From: an uncultured Flavobacteriales bacterium
GTDB lineage: Bacteria > Bacteroidota > Bacteroidia > Flavobacteriales_D > Sanyastnellaceae
Length of the DNA stretch: 38,607 nt
Assembly (NCBI GenBank): GCA_905478325.1
Contig: CAJQIB010000006.1
Location: 1 to 38,607 of the forward strand
Direction of reading: 5' to 3'
Shown piece after piece: positions 17,485-25,040 of the stretch. The position numbers and the translations under genes were made by a program. How positions within the stretch are numbered: the stretch's first letter is position 1; every line of letters starts with the position of its first letter. Below the pieces are notes generated by a model that ran no database searches, was not told the DNA's origin, and saw only the letters and a list, made by a program, of their open reading frames with translations.

Positions 17485-18804
17485 TCAATCCAAAAGAGGC
17501 GCACCGTATTTGTTCTGATACTTTCGGTACAATTCGCGCTGCCGGTTGTCCAAATCAATTGAACGGCCTTGAATAAAAGCGTGAGACAAACGGTTGGTCA
17601 TCATGTCGAGGGCGTCACCTTCTGAAATAAAGAGGGTGGCGTCCTTTCCTGTTTCTATGCTGCCGCACTGGTCATCAATTCCAAGGATGCGCGCCGCATT
17701 CAGCGTGACACTCCGAACAGCTTGTTCGTAGGTGAGGCCATAGGCGTGGGCTGTTCCGGCATAAAAGGGCAAGTTCCGAGTTCCCATGTGTTCCATGTCC
17801 CCCGCATTTTGCAAGCAATACAAGACCCCCTCATCCTCCAGTTGTTTGGGAATTCTGAAGGGAAGGGAAACATCGTCCTCGGCATACCTGGGCAATTCAT
17901 GGACCCTGCGCACCATAACAGACACGCCATTGTCTCGAAGCAAATCTGCAACAAGAGGGGCGTCATACCCGCCGACTATGGTCAATTCAGAAATCCCAAT
18001 CGCTCGTTTGAAATGCACCGCTTCTGTTATCTGGCGAATGTCATCCGCATGCACGTACAAGCGTAAACTTCCATCAAACAAACCGCGCATCGCCTCTTGG
18101 CGCAAATCTTTCTTACTCGTTGCATTGCGCTTGGGTTGCTGAGCATATGCTTGAGCAGACTCGAAAAAATGTGTGATTTCTTGAAGCTCCTGATCGTACG
18201 TTTTTAGTTTTTTAATGTCCACCGTGCCGTCAGCACGATGGCGATGGTGTGTTCTGGGCCAATTCAGATGAATGCCATCCACCATCATGATCGCCGCGTC
18301 CTCCCAGTTCCATCCGTCAAAATGGACGATGCCACTTGACCCACTAATGGTGCCCCCCCGGGGGGTGATTTGCCCCATCAAAACCCCGTTGGTCCGAACC
18401 GTTGGAGTGACCTCACTATCGGTGTTGAAAGCGATCACAGAACGAACATGTGGCTTGAACGTTCCCGTTTCTCTATCATCACGCGTGGCCCGAACCGCTC
18501 CAATTTCCTGCAAGCCAAGTGTCGAGTTGGGCGCAATGAATCCCGGATACACATGCTGTCCATGTGCCATGATGACCTCATCGTAACGCGCACGATCTGC
18601 GTCTTGCGCAAAACCAACGAAGTCAATTTTTCCATTTCGCAACCCAATGGCTGCATCCTTCAACACATCACCCGTTCCCAGGTGTGCCGTTCCTCCCATT
18701 ACCAAAATGGATGTTGACTGCTCCGGTGCTGGTGTCTGCTGAGCAAACACTCCCCATGTCAAAAGACAACTGGTCAGCGCCAAAATGTAGTGCAATGATT
18801 TCAT
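17485..18804 (-). CDS. Secreted amidohydrolase-family protein lacking the HxH metal motif
   Basis: The protein has 439 residues and a signal peptide (SLHYILALTSCLLTWGVFA). It has the amidohydrolase frame: an N-terminal beta segment (ILVMGGTAHLGTGDVLKDAAIGLRNGKIDFVG, in family position), a barrel, and the typical end AARILGIDDQCGSIETGKDATLFISEGD. Where the family has PGFIDxHxH this protein reads PGFIAPNSTLGL, so the two first metal ligands are absent. It is therefore probably non-catalytic, or a partner of the larger upstream protein. Its ATG overlaps the stop codon of that gene by 4 bp, indicating translational coupling. A C7G6 run lies inside it at 18353-18365. Confidence 0.82.
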   Translation of the reverse strand: MKSLHYILALTSCLLTWGVFAQQTPAPEQSTSILVMGGTAHLGTGDVLKDAAIGLRNGKIDFVGFAQDADRARYDEVIMAHGQHVYPGFIAPNSTLGLQEIGAVRATRDDRETGTFKPHVRSVIAFNTDSEVTPTVRTNGVLMGQITPRGGTISGSSGIVHFDGWNWEDAAIMMVDGIHLNWPRTHHRHRADGTVDIKKLKTYDQELQEITHFFESAQAYAQQPKRNATSKKDLRQEAMRGLFDGSLRLYVHADDIRQITEAVHFKRAIGISELTIVGGYDAPLVADLLRDNGVSVMVRRVHELPRYAEDDVSLPFRIPKQLEDEGVLYCLQNAGDMEHMGTRNLPFYAGTAHAYGLTYEQAVRSVTLNAARILGIDDQCGSIETGKDATLFISEGDALDMMTNRLSHAFIQGRSIDLDNRQRELYRKYQNKYGAPLLD

Positions 18805-21800
18805 CGGTTCTCGTCTGTCAGTGTTTCACAATGGTAATCGACTCGAATACGTTCAGTCGGCGCCCTTCCGCGGCCGCCGCCTTCCCGGCCGCTTTGATCC
18901 AATTTCATGGCCTGCATCAACCGCGCTCTTTCCGCGCGCATCCAATCCCGCTTTGCCGCATCGTCCTCCAGGTCAAAGTACTTGACGCCATCGACAAACG
19001 TCTGTTCAGCTTGCGCATAAACGCTCAATGGATGGTCACTCCAAACGACAATATCAGCATCCTTGCCAACTGCGAGCGATCCCACCCGATGATCAACCCG
19101 TAGCAATTTGGCGGGGTTTAATGTGACAAACTTCAGGGCCTCTTCCTCTGACACTCCGCCATACTTGACCGCTTTGGCTGCTTCTTGATTGAGTCGGCGC
19201 GCCATTTCAGCATCGTCCGAATTGAATGCCGTCACGATGCCCTGACCGTGCAAGACCGCCCCATTGTATGGGATGGCGTCTTTGACTTCATACTTGTAGG
19301 CCCACCAATCGCTAAAGCTAGAGGCTCCCGCACCGTGCGCCGCCATTTTGTCTGCCACCTTGTAGCCCTCCAAAATGTGCGTGAACGTATTCATTGTAAA
19401 GCCCATGGAATCCGCAACGTGCATCAGCATATTGATTTCATCTTGTCGGTAGCTATGGCACGTCACAAAACGCTCGCTATTGAGGATCTGACTCAACGTT
19501 TCCAATTCCAAATCACGTCGAGGCGCAGCAGGAAGCGTGTTGTTGCGCTTTGCCTTACGGCTAGCCGTGCGCAGCATTTGTGCGTGGTCTTTCCACGCTT
19601 GTTCATACTCCCGCGCACGAATGAAATGGTCATAATACACTTGCTCCACACCCATGCGCGTTTGCGGAAAACGCGAGCGGTAATCGTTGCCCCAATTGCT
19701 TTGCTTGACATTTTCACCAAGGGCAAACTTGATGAACGGAGGTGCAGCATCAAACATCATCGCTTGAGGCGAAGCGCCCCAGCGGAATTTGATGATGGCA
19801 CTTTGACCCCCGATTGGATTGGCAGAACCGTGCAAGATCTGCGCTGACGTAACCCCTCCGGCAAGCTGACGGTAGATATTCACGTCCTCACTATTGACAC
19901 ATGTTTCGATGCTCACCTCAGCACTACTCGCTTGCGTCCCTTCGTTGATTCCCCGTGTGGCAGCAATGTGCGTATGCTCGTCGATGATGCCCGGAGTCAC
20001 GTGCTTTCCGCGGCCGTCCACCAATTCAAACGTCGGAATTTGGCTTCCAAACACGTCCTCTGCAATCAAATCCTGACCAATGGCGAGAATCTTTCCATCC
20101 TGCAAGATGACATCCGCTTGTTCGATCCGGCCTTCCGCTTCACAAGTCCAGACGGTAGCGCCTCGAATCCATGTGGTCTCCGCTTGAGGCCGTTCCGCGT
20201 TGCCATAGGCTGTAAATGGCCAAATTATTTCTCCGACCTCGGGACCCGCCTCTGCCGCTTTATCGTTCTGAGCTGGGACCTCATCAGCAGCATTCGCATC
20301 TTGACGAATGGCGCTCCATTCAAACCATGTGCCGTCACTGCGCTGTCCTTTTCCTTCCCAAATTCGGCTATCCATCCAGACGTTGCCAGAAGCGCGCCAC
20401 CAGCCGTTCAAGTCCAAGGTGTCCAAGGTGAACTCAAATCCGACCGTCCGACCATCCAATTCCATTCCCAATTTGAATTCCGTGGAGTCGAGAAGAAAAT
20501 GTGCTTTGGGGTTCTCTGCAGAACCTTTGACTTCCATTCGCCACACCTGTTCATCCAATGTGACATCATACATGCCGCGGATGTCTACGATGTCCCGATT
20601 CTGGTAAATCTGTTGCTCCCCTTGCACCCAATGTTCATACAGCACGGTCGACGCGTCAAACAAGGGACCGTCCGTGATCAGCATGTTCGCTTCAAACCCT
20701 GGCTGAATCTGACCGACTCTGTTTTCGGCACCGACCATGGCGGCCGGCACTTCGGTTAAAGCGGCCAAGGCGGCATCGGCAGGCAAGCCATGTTGGATGC
20801 ATTTCCGCACCGCAGACCACGTCGATCCAACATCATTCAATCCATCGGTTGTAAACGCAAATCGAATGCCTGCCATGTGAACACGGGCAGCGTTGGACGG
20901 AGCCAATTCCCAGTGCTTTAATTCATCCAATCCAATGAGCCGACTCAAATACGGGTCGCTCACATCAAAAGGCGTGGGGAAATTCAAGGAAAGCACCAAA
21001 TCAGATCCGGTTGCCTTTACCTCTTCTAAACGCTGGTACGTGTCGTTTCCAGCAAACATGATGTAGGGGGTCTTCAACGCGACCACGTCTGCGACCGCCG
21101 AAGCCCGCAAGATGTCTTGCCATCCACCAGCATGAAAAAACACAGGCAAATCGCGTTGGCCATTGAATGCTTCTAAGGACAGGTTGGTTTCCAAGCGTTC
21201 ATTCAATCGGCTGGCATCCGCATACCATGTGGCGTCAAAATAAGTTTGCTTGAGTAAGGCCGTCGCTCCCATGAGCGAACGCGGGTAATCCTGAGAGGAT
21301 GAGCCTTTTCGAAAACTAAAATGCGCTGAAGCATCAGGGATGAGCAGGGCTCGTCGGGGATCTTCGGACAAAACAGCTAGCGCACCCGTTCCACGGACAA
21401 TGCCATCCTGAACATGCGATAGAACCGTTCCAAACCCTGCCTTTAAATACGCCTCTCTTTTCTTTTCAGCCCCGGCCATCGAGGGGTCTAACAGTGCCGC
21501 CGCGCGGGTCTCAGGGCGAATGGCCTCATTCCATCCATAGGCGCCTTTCTTATCGCTGAGGTCTTGAGAGCCCCGCGAGTAGCGTTCCTCTTGAGCCGAA
21601 GGCATTCCCCAGCGTGAACTCAACTCGACAAAGGATGGATACACATGAAAACCGGTCAAATCTTCGCGAACTGCTGGACCGGCAACTTGCAGGGTAGCTG
21701 TCGGACCCACCGCTTCGATGCGGCCTTTAAAAACAACCACAGAAGCGTCTTCTAAAACTTCTCCAGACTGCGTATGTACCATTGCGTGATCGAAAACAGT

Positions 21801-21935
21801 GCGCACTAACGCCTTGTCGACAACGCCATTTACAGGAAATGTCTCCTGCGCAGTCACCGTTAATGCCGCCAAGACCAAGAGGCACAGGGTCGACGTTACT
21901 CCTCGGACCACCCGAAATCGATTGGGATTGTTCAT
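18801..21935 (-). CDS. Large secreted protein with two amidohydrolase domains (N-terminal one degenerate)
   Basis: The ATG at 21935 gives 1044 residues and a good signal peptide (VTSTLCLLVLAALTVTAQ). An ATG at 21962 would add nine residues and is less likely. The N-terminal half is amidohydrolase-like but reads YPSFVELSSRWGM where PGFIDxHxH is expected, so it lacks metal ligands. After a linker with a beta-rich segment, the C-terminal half is canonical: PGIIDEHTHIAA with His654 and His656, then TCHSYRQDEINML, FTHILEGYKVA and FNSDDAEMARRL with the terminal aspartate. It ends with a Gly/Arg-rich tail (GREGGGRGRAP). The substrate is unknown; related proteins are often called imidazolonepropionase-like. 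It forms an overlapping pair with the downstream gene. Confidence 0.85.
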   Translation of the reverse strand: MNNPNRFRVVRGVTSTLCLLVLAALTVTAQETFPVNGVVDKALVRTVFDHAMVHTQSGEVLEDASVVVFKGRIEAVGPTATLQVAGPAVREDLTGFHVYPSFVELSSRWGMPSAQEERYSRGSQDLSDKKGAYGWNEAIRPETRAAALLDPSMAGAEKKREAYLKAGFGTVLSHVQDGIVRGTGALAVLSEDPRRALLIPDASAHFSFRKGSSSQDYPRSLMGATALLKQTYFDATWYADASRLNERLETNLSLEAFNGQRDLPVFFHAGGWQDILRASAVADVVALKTPYIMFAGNDTYQRLEEVKATGSDLVLSLNFPTPFDVSDPYLSRLIGLDELKHWELAPSNAARVHMAGIRFAFTTDGLNDVGSTWSAVRKCIQHGLPADAALAALTEVPAAMVGAENRVGQIQPGFEANMLITDGPLFDASTVLYEHWVQGEQQIYQNRDIVDIRGMYDVTLDEQVWRMEVKGSAENPKAHFLLDSTEFKLGMELDGRTVGFEFTLDTLDLNGWWRASGNVWMDSRIWEGKGQRSDGTWFEWSAIRQDANAADEVPAQNDKAAEAGPEVGEIIWPFTAYGNAERPQAETTWIRGATVWTCEAEGRIEQADVILQDGKILAIGQDLIAEDVFGSQIPTFELVDGRGKHVTPGIIDEHTHIAATRGINEGTQASSAEVSIETCVNSEDVNIYRQLAGGVTSAQILHGSANPIGGQSAIIKFRWGASPQAMMFDAAPPFIKFALGENVKQSNWGNDYRSRFPQTRMGVEQVYYDHFIRAREYEQAWKDHAQMLRTASRKAKRNNTLPAAPRRDLELETLSQILNSERFVTCHSYRQDEINMLMHVADSMGFTMNTFTHILEGYKVADKMAAHGAGASSFSDWWAYKYEVKDAIPYNGAVLHGQGIVTAFNSDDAEMARRLNQEAAKAVKYGGVSEEEALKFVTLNPAKLLRVDHRVGSLAVGKDADIVVWSDHPLSVYAQAEQTFVDGVKYFDLEDDAAKRDWMRAERARLMQAMKLDQSGREGGGRGRAPTERIRVDYHCETLTDENR

Positions 21936-21978
21936 TTGGAAAGATTCAAAAAGAAATGGCAAGTTAAGCGGTGCAAAC

Positions 21979-21986
21979 TACCTTTG
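21979..21986 (+). promoter_or_regulatory. -7 box (TAnnTTTG) immediately before nfu
   Basis: TACCTTTG is a perfect match and is followed by CCAC and the ATG at 21991, again a 4-nt spacing. It lies in the 55-nt divergent region shared with the amidohydrolase gene. Confidence 0.6.
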
Positions 21987-21990
21987 CCAC

Positions 21991-22635
21991 ATGGCTATTC
22001 CAACAAGTGTTTACGCAGAAATGACGCCGAATCCGGCCGTGATGAAATTTGTCGCCGATCGTCTTTTGATTGAAGGCGGATATCAGGCCGAGTTGCGCTC
22101 ACAAAATGAGGCGTCCTTGTGTTCGCCTCTTGCCGAAGAATTATTCAACTTTCCTTTTGTAACAGGCATTTTCATCAGTGGACACTTTGTTTCTGTGACC
22201 AAAGACGAGAGTTTGGGCTGGGAAATGATCGTTCAACAGTTGCGTGAATACATCCGTGAGTGGCTCATGGAAAACCCGGTTGCTATTGACACCAAGGCCT
22301 TCGAAAAAGTCATGGAGCAATTGGCTAAACCCGATGTACAAGCCGCCAGCCCATCGGCTTCTAGCAACGTTGCCTTTTTGGATGAATCCGAAATGTCACC
22401 AAGCGAGTACGATGATGAAATCAAGGATCTTTTGGATGAATTCGTTCGTCCAGCGGTAGAACAGGACGGTGGTGCCATTGATTTTAAAGCCTTCAAAGAA
22501 GGGAAGGTCTACGTTCACATGCGAGGCGCTTGCAGTGGCTGCCCTTCCAGCATGCAAACCTTGAAAGGCGGCATCGAGCAATTGCTCACATCGAAACTTG
22601 ACGCTGTGGAAGAGGTTGTTGCTCTCGGGGTTTAA
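21991..22635 (+). CDS. NifU/Nfu-type iron-sulfur carrier protein
   Basis: The protein has 214 residues from the ATG at 21991; an upstream extension of the frame is not supported by the family. The N-terminal Nfu scaffold domain is seen at SVYAEMTPNPAVMKFVADR, with family-typical TPNPxxMKF. The C-terminal NifU-like domain begins near EIKDLLDEFVRPAVEQDGG and holds the CSGCPSS motif whose two cysteines bridge an Fe-S cluster between subunits. It probably delivers 4Fe-4S clusters to target enzymes in the cytosol. Candidates in this window include SdhB, but that link is inference. It is convergent with the S24 repressor gene, 16 nt apart. Confidence 0.92.
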   Translation: MAIPTSVYAEMTPNPAVMKFVADRLLIEGGYQAELRSQNEASLCSPLAEELFNFPFVTGIFISGHFVSVTKDESLGWEMIVQQLREYIREWLMENPVAIDTKAFEKVMEQLAKPDVQAASPSASSNVAFLDESEMSPSEYDDEIKDLLDEFVRPAVEQDGGAIDFKAFKEGKVYVHMRGACSGCPSSMQTLKGGIEQLLTSKLDAVEEVVALGV

Positions 22636-22651
22636 GCGAGAAGACGCGCCT

Positions 22652-23458
22652 TCAATTGTTGGAGACCTCTCCTTTCATGGAGCCAATCTCCTGGCGCAAC
22701 GCATCCAGGGTTCCTTGAATCCGTTCCATTCCAGAAAATGCCGGTGTTGGCCAATCGAAAGCGAGATACGCTTGAGCGCGCCACACTTCTGCAATCTGAT
22801 CGGGTTGGACCGCATAGGGAGGATAATCTGGATTGTCCGAGATCATCCGGAAATCCTCGTGATCCGTATCCAATCGATTTTCAATGCGCTTGAAAACAAT
22901 CCCATCGTTTCGCGTGACCACGATATACGGTCGCATCCCCCCCGAATGATTCCAATCCGGTTCGAACGAAGCCAAAATGTAACTTCCGCTTGGGATGGGC
23001 AACATGCTGTCCCCTTCTATTTGAAACAAGCGATACGTTCGATACGGGGACACTTCGGGGATGGGCAAATCAAAGGTCGGAAGGGTTTGCACAAAGTCCG
23101 GATCGCTATAGCCCTCCAAATAACCCGCAGCTGCGCGAACAGGCACCACGGCCACATGCTCCTCGTTCGTTTCGTTGTTCACGGGAACGGTAAGCACTCG
23201 TAAGCGATGCCCGTTGGTTCGGTTTTCTTGAATTTCCTTGGCATTCACCCCGCGCATCATGGCATCAGTCGACACCCCTAACAAGTCGGCCATGGCCAGA
23301 ACATTTGCCAACCGCGGCTCAGATCGACCCTCCTCATAAGCGCCTAGGGCAGCGCGCTTAATCCCCATGCGGTCCGCCAACTCTTGTTGCGTCCAGCCCT
23401 TCGCTTTCCGCAAGGACTTGAGGTTCTTAGCAAACAAAGGAAGCGAGGTATTGGACAT
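22652..23458 (-). CDS. LexA-like HTH/S24 repressor, probable regulator of the mutagenesis operon
   Basis: From the ATG at 23458 the protein has 268 residues; the frame extends 25 codons upstream but that part runs through the operator and promoter. Residues about 8-62 form an XRE-type helix-turn-helix (GWTQQELADRMGIKRAALGAYEEG). The C-terminal half is a LexA/UmuD-like S24 domain with nucleophile Ser151 (IEGDSMLPI) and general base Lys190 (GIVFKRIE). Ala111-Gly112 in VRAAAGYLEGY sits where LexA-type proteins cut themselves. Thus it has all parts for damage-induced autocleavage. An inverted repeat TTGCTA-N7-TAGCAA covers its own -7 box. The same repeat precedes the polymerase operon, so I infer an SOS-type repressor. 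RecA dependence is not shown by sequence. Confidence 0.88.
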   Translation of the reverse strand: MSNTSLPLFAKNLKSLRKAKGWTQQELADRMGIKRAALGAYEEGRSEPRLANVLAMADLLGVSTDAMMRGVNAKEIQENRTNGHRLRVLTVPVNNETNEEHVAVVPVRAAAGYLEGYSDPDFVQTLPTFDLPIPEVSPYRTYRLFQIEGDSMLPIPSGSYILASFEPDWNHSGGMRPYIVVTRNDGIVFKRIENRLDTDHEDFRMISDNPDYPPYAVQPDQIAEVWRAQAYLAFDWPTPAFSGMERIQGTLDALRQEIGSMKGEVSNN

Positions 23459-23472
23459 ATTTTTGAACTGTT

Positions 23473-23491
23473 TTGCTATCAAATGTAGCAA
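23473..23491. promoter_or_regulatory. Predicted S24-repressor operator at the repressor/protease divergent promoters
   Basis: This perfect inverted repeat reads TTGCTA, 7 nt, TAGCAA on either strand. Read on the minus strand it shares 15 of 19 positions with the site before the Y-family polymerase. It starts 15 nt upstream of the repressor ATG and lies about 50 nt upstream of the protease ATG. Confidence 0.78.
23480..23487 (-). promoter_or_regulatory. -7 box of the S24 repressor gene, inside the operator
   Basis: The minus strand reads TACATTTG, a perfect TAnnTTTG. It overlaps the operator spacer and parts of both arms, 21 nt before the ATG. Repressor binding would directly block RNA polymerase, consistent with autorepression. 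Confidence 0.6.
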
Positions 23492-23513
23492 TGCAAACGA
23501 AAAGGTACCTAAA

Positions 23514-23521
23514 TAAATTTG
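23514..23521 (+). promoter_or_regulatory. -7 box of the secreted zinc-protease gene
   Basis: TAAATTTG matches TAnnTTTG and lies 21 nt before the ATG at 23543. The operator at 23473-23491 ends 22 nt upstream of it, roughly where the -33 region lies. Confidence 0.5.
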
Positions 23522-23542
23522 ATTTATCTTCATTGAGCCAAA

Positions 23543-24985
23543 ATGCCTTTGATGCCGCGCTCATTTCTCGCCTCATATGTTCTGTTTGTACTCGCTTCCG
23601 TTTGGGGGCACTCCCTGTTCGCACAGCGACACTTTGGGATTGAACACGCGTGCAGTCATCCGAGCGCGTGTGGAGATGGACTGGTGGCCCTTGAAGAGAA
23701 CGCATTCAGCTACACCCCTCCACCGGCATGGATCGATGAATTCACGGATCGAGACGCCTCGTTTCTCGTGACTTACAGCAACTTTCCAGCCGAAGCAGTA
23801 CTCGCTTTTGATGCCGCAGTTGACATCTGGTCGGCCTTTTTAACTTCTGATATCACCATACGCATTGACGCCTCGTGGGAAACGTTGACCGTAGGAACCT
23901 TAGCACAAGCTGGCCCAAACAACTTGCATGAAAATTTTCAAGGTGCCGCTTTTGCAGACACGTATTATGCGGCAGCTCTGGCCAATGCGCTCAACGGAAA
24001 TGACCTCAGCCCCCAGTCCGATATCGCGTGTTCGTTTAACAGCGCGGCCAACTGGTATTTCGGCCTAGACGGCCAAACCCCGGCTGGTCATTACGATTTC
24101 ATCACCGCCGCTTTGCATGAAATCGGGCATGGGATCGGATTCATTGGAAGCGCATACTTCACCAACGGATTCGGATTCTTAGGCACAGCCAACACACCGT
24201 ATGTGTATGATCACTTTACGGAAACCATCGACTCCATTGCCTTGTTGGATCTCAGTAATGGTTCCTCTGCACTGGGGAATGCCCTCACGTCCAACCAACT
24301 CTATTGGAACGGGAGCAATGGTGCTGAGGGCGTGGGTGGAGGACGGCCGCGTTTGCACGCCCCCTCCAATTACGAACCTGGATCGAGCTATTCCCACCTG
24401 AACGAAGCGACCTATCCGGCAGGAAGTCCCAATGCCTTGATGACACCTGCTTTGAACGCAGCCGAATCGAATCACAACCCGGGACCCGCCATCTTGGGCA
24501 TGTTCGAAGACATGGGGTGGGTCATTGGCGGTTGTCAGTGGACGGACATCGCCCTTGGTCCACAAACGTCATGCAATGAAGATCTAGGAACCTATAGCCA
24601 AGAAATTACACTCAGCTATCAAGCCGAACCGTCCACCGGTCTGATTCAAGTGAACGGAGCGCTCTACCTGACGACTGAAAGCCCGCAAACAATCAATCTC
24701 ACAGGGCTAGAAGCCAATGGACTGCCTGTAGACATCAGCGTTCACTTTACCGCTGAGGCCTCCTGTAGCGCGGTGTACGAGAACGCCTTTATTGCTCCCA
24801 TTTCATGCGGTTGCCTGACCGATCTGAGCGGGAACGGTCTCACCGAAATACAAGATGTGCTTCTTCTACTGGCTGACTTTGGTTGTTTAGAAGAGTGTTC
24901 GGGTGACGTTACAGGCGATGGAGCGAGCACAATCGAGGATATTTTAGCGATCCTTTCCGCTTTTGGACAACCCTGTATGCTATAA
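23543..24985 (+). CDS. Secreted metzincin-like zinc protease with C-terminal dockerin-like repeats
   Basis: The protein has 480 residues with a signal peptide (ASYVLFVLASVWGHSLFAQ). The catalytic motif is HEIGHGIGFIGS from His192, with Glu193 as general base and His196 as second ligand. A possible Met-turn is NALMTPALN. The third zinc ligand is unclear, since the usual HExxHxxGxxH ends in Ser here. The last 60 residues hold two EF-hand/dockerin-like calcium loops (DLSGNGLTEIQDVLLLLADFG and GDVTGDGASTIEDILAILSAFG, each family-typical), as seen in exported proteins of marine Bacteroidota. It lies between the repressor and the polymerase operon and starts divergently from the repressor. Co-regulation is possible but unproven. 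Confidence 0.82.
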   Translation: MPLMPRSFLASYVLFVLASVWGHSLFAQRHFGIEHACSHPSACGDGLVALEENAFSYTPPPAWIDEFTDRDASFLVTYSNFPAEAVLAFDAAVDIWSAFLTSDITIRIDASWETLTVGTLAQAGPNNLHENFQGAAFADTYYAAALANALNGNDLSPQSDIACSFNSAANWYFGLDGQTPAGHYDFITAALHEIGHGIGFIGSAYFTNGFGFLGTANTPYVYDHFTETIDSIALLDLSNGSSALGNALTSNQLYWNGSNGAEGVGGGRPRLHAPSNYEPGSSYSHLNEATYPAGSPNALMTPALNAAESNHNPGPAILGMFEDMGWVIGGCQWTDIALGPQTSCNEDLGTYSQEITLSYQAEPSTGLIQVNGALYLTTESPQTINLTGLEANGLPVDISVHFTAEASCSAVYENAFIAPISCGCLTDLSGNGLTEIQDVLLLLADFGCLEECSGDVTGDGASTIEDILAILSAFGQPCML

Positions 24986-24990
24986 ATTTT
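24961..24990 (+). promoter_or_regulatory. Candidate promoter of the polymerase operon
   Basis: TTTTG (24961-24965), 17 nt, then TAAATTTT (24983-24990), one base from TAnnTTTG. It overlaps the end of the protease gene and would start RNA near 24997, with the operator in the leader. This is a weak prediction. Confidence 0.3.
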
Positions 24991-25011
24991 AGCCTTTTTG
25001 CTATTTATCAT

Positions 25012-25038
25012 GGATTTGCTACGTATTTTAGCAAATCC
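25012..25038. promoter_or_regulatory. Predicted S24-repressor operator before the polymerase operon
   Basis: This is a perfect inverted repeat with 10-bp arms (GGATTTGCTA and TAGCAAATCC) and a 7-nt spacer, ending 2 nt before the ATG at 25041. Its core TTGCTA-N7-TAGCAA is the same as the site in the repressor promoter. A further TTGCTA half-site lies at 24998-25003, 18 bp upstream. It could also form an RNA hairpin over the translation start. Confidence 0.8.
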
Positions 25039-25040
25039 CG

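Noticed and set aside
21799-21990. Upstream extension of the nfu reading frame
   Set aside because: It overlaps the divergent amidohydrolase gene, and the -7 box lies directly before the ATG at 21991.
23459-23533. Upstream extension of the S24 repressor by 25 codons (start at 23533)
   Set aside because: The extension is hydrophobic, not seen before the HTH in the family, and runs through the -7 box and operator.
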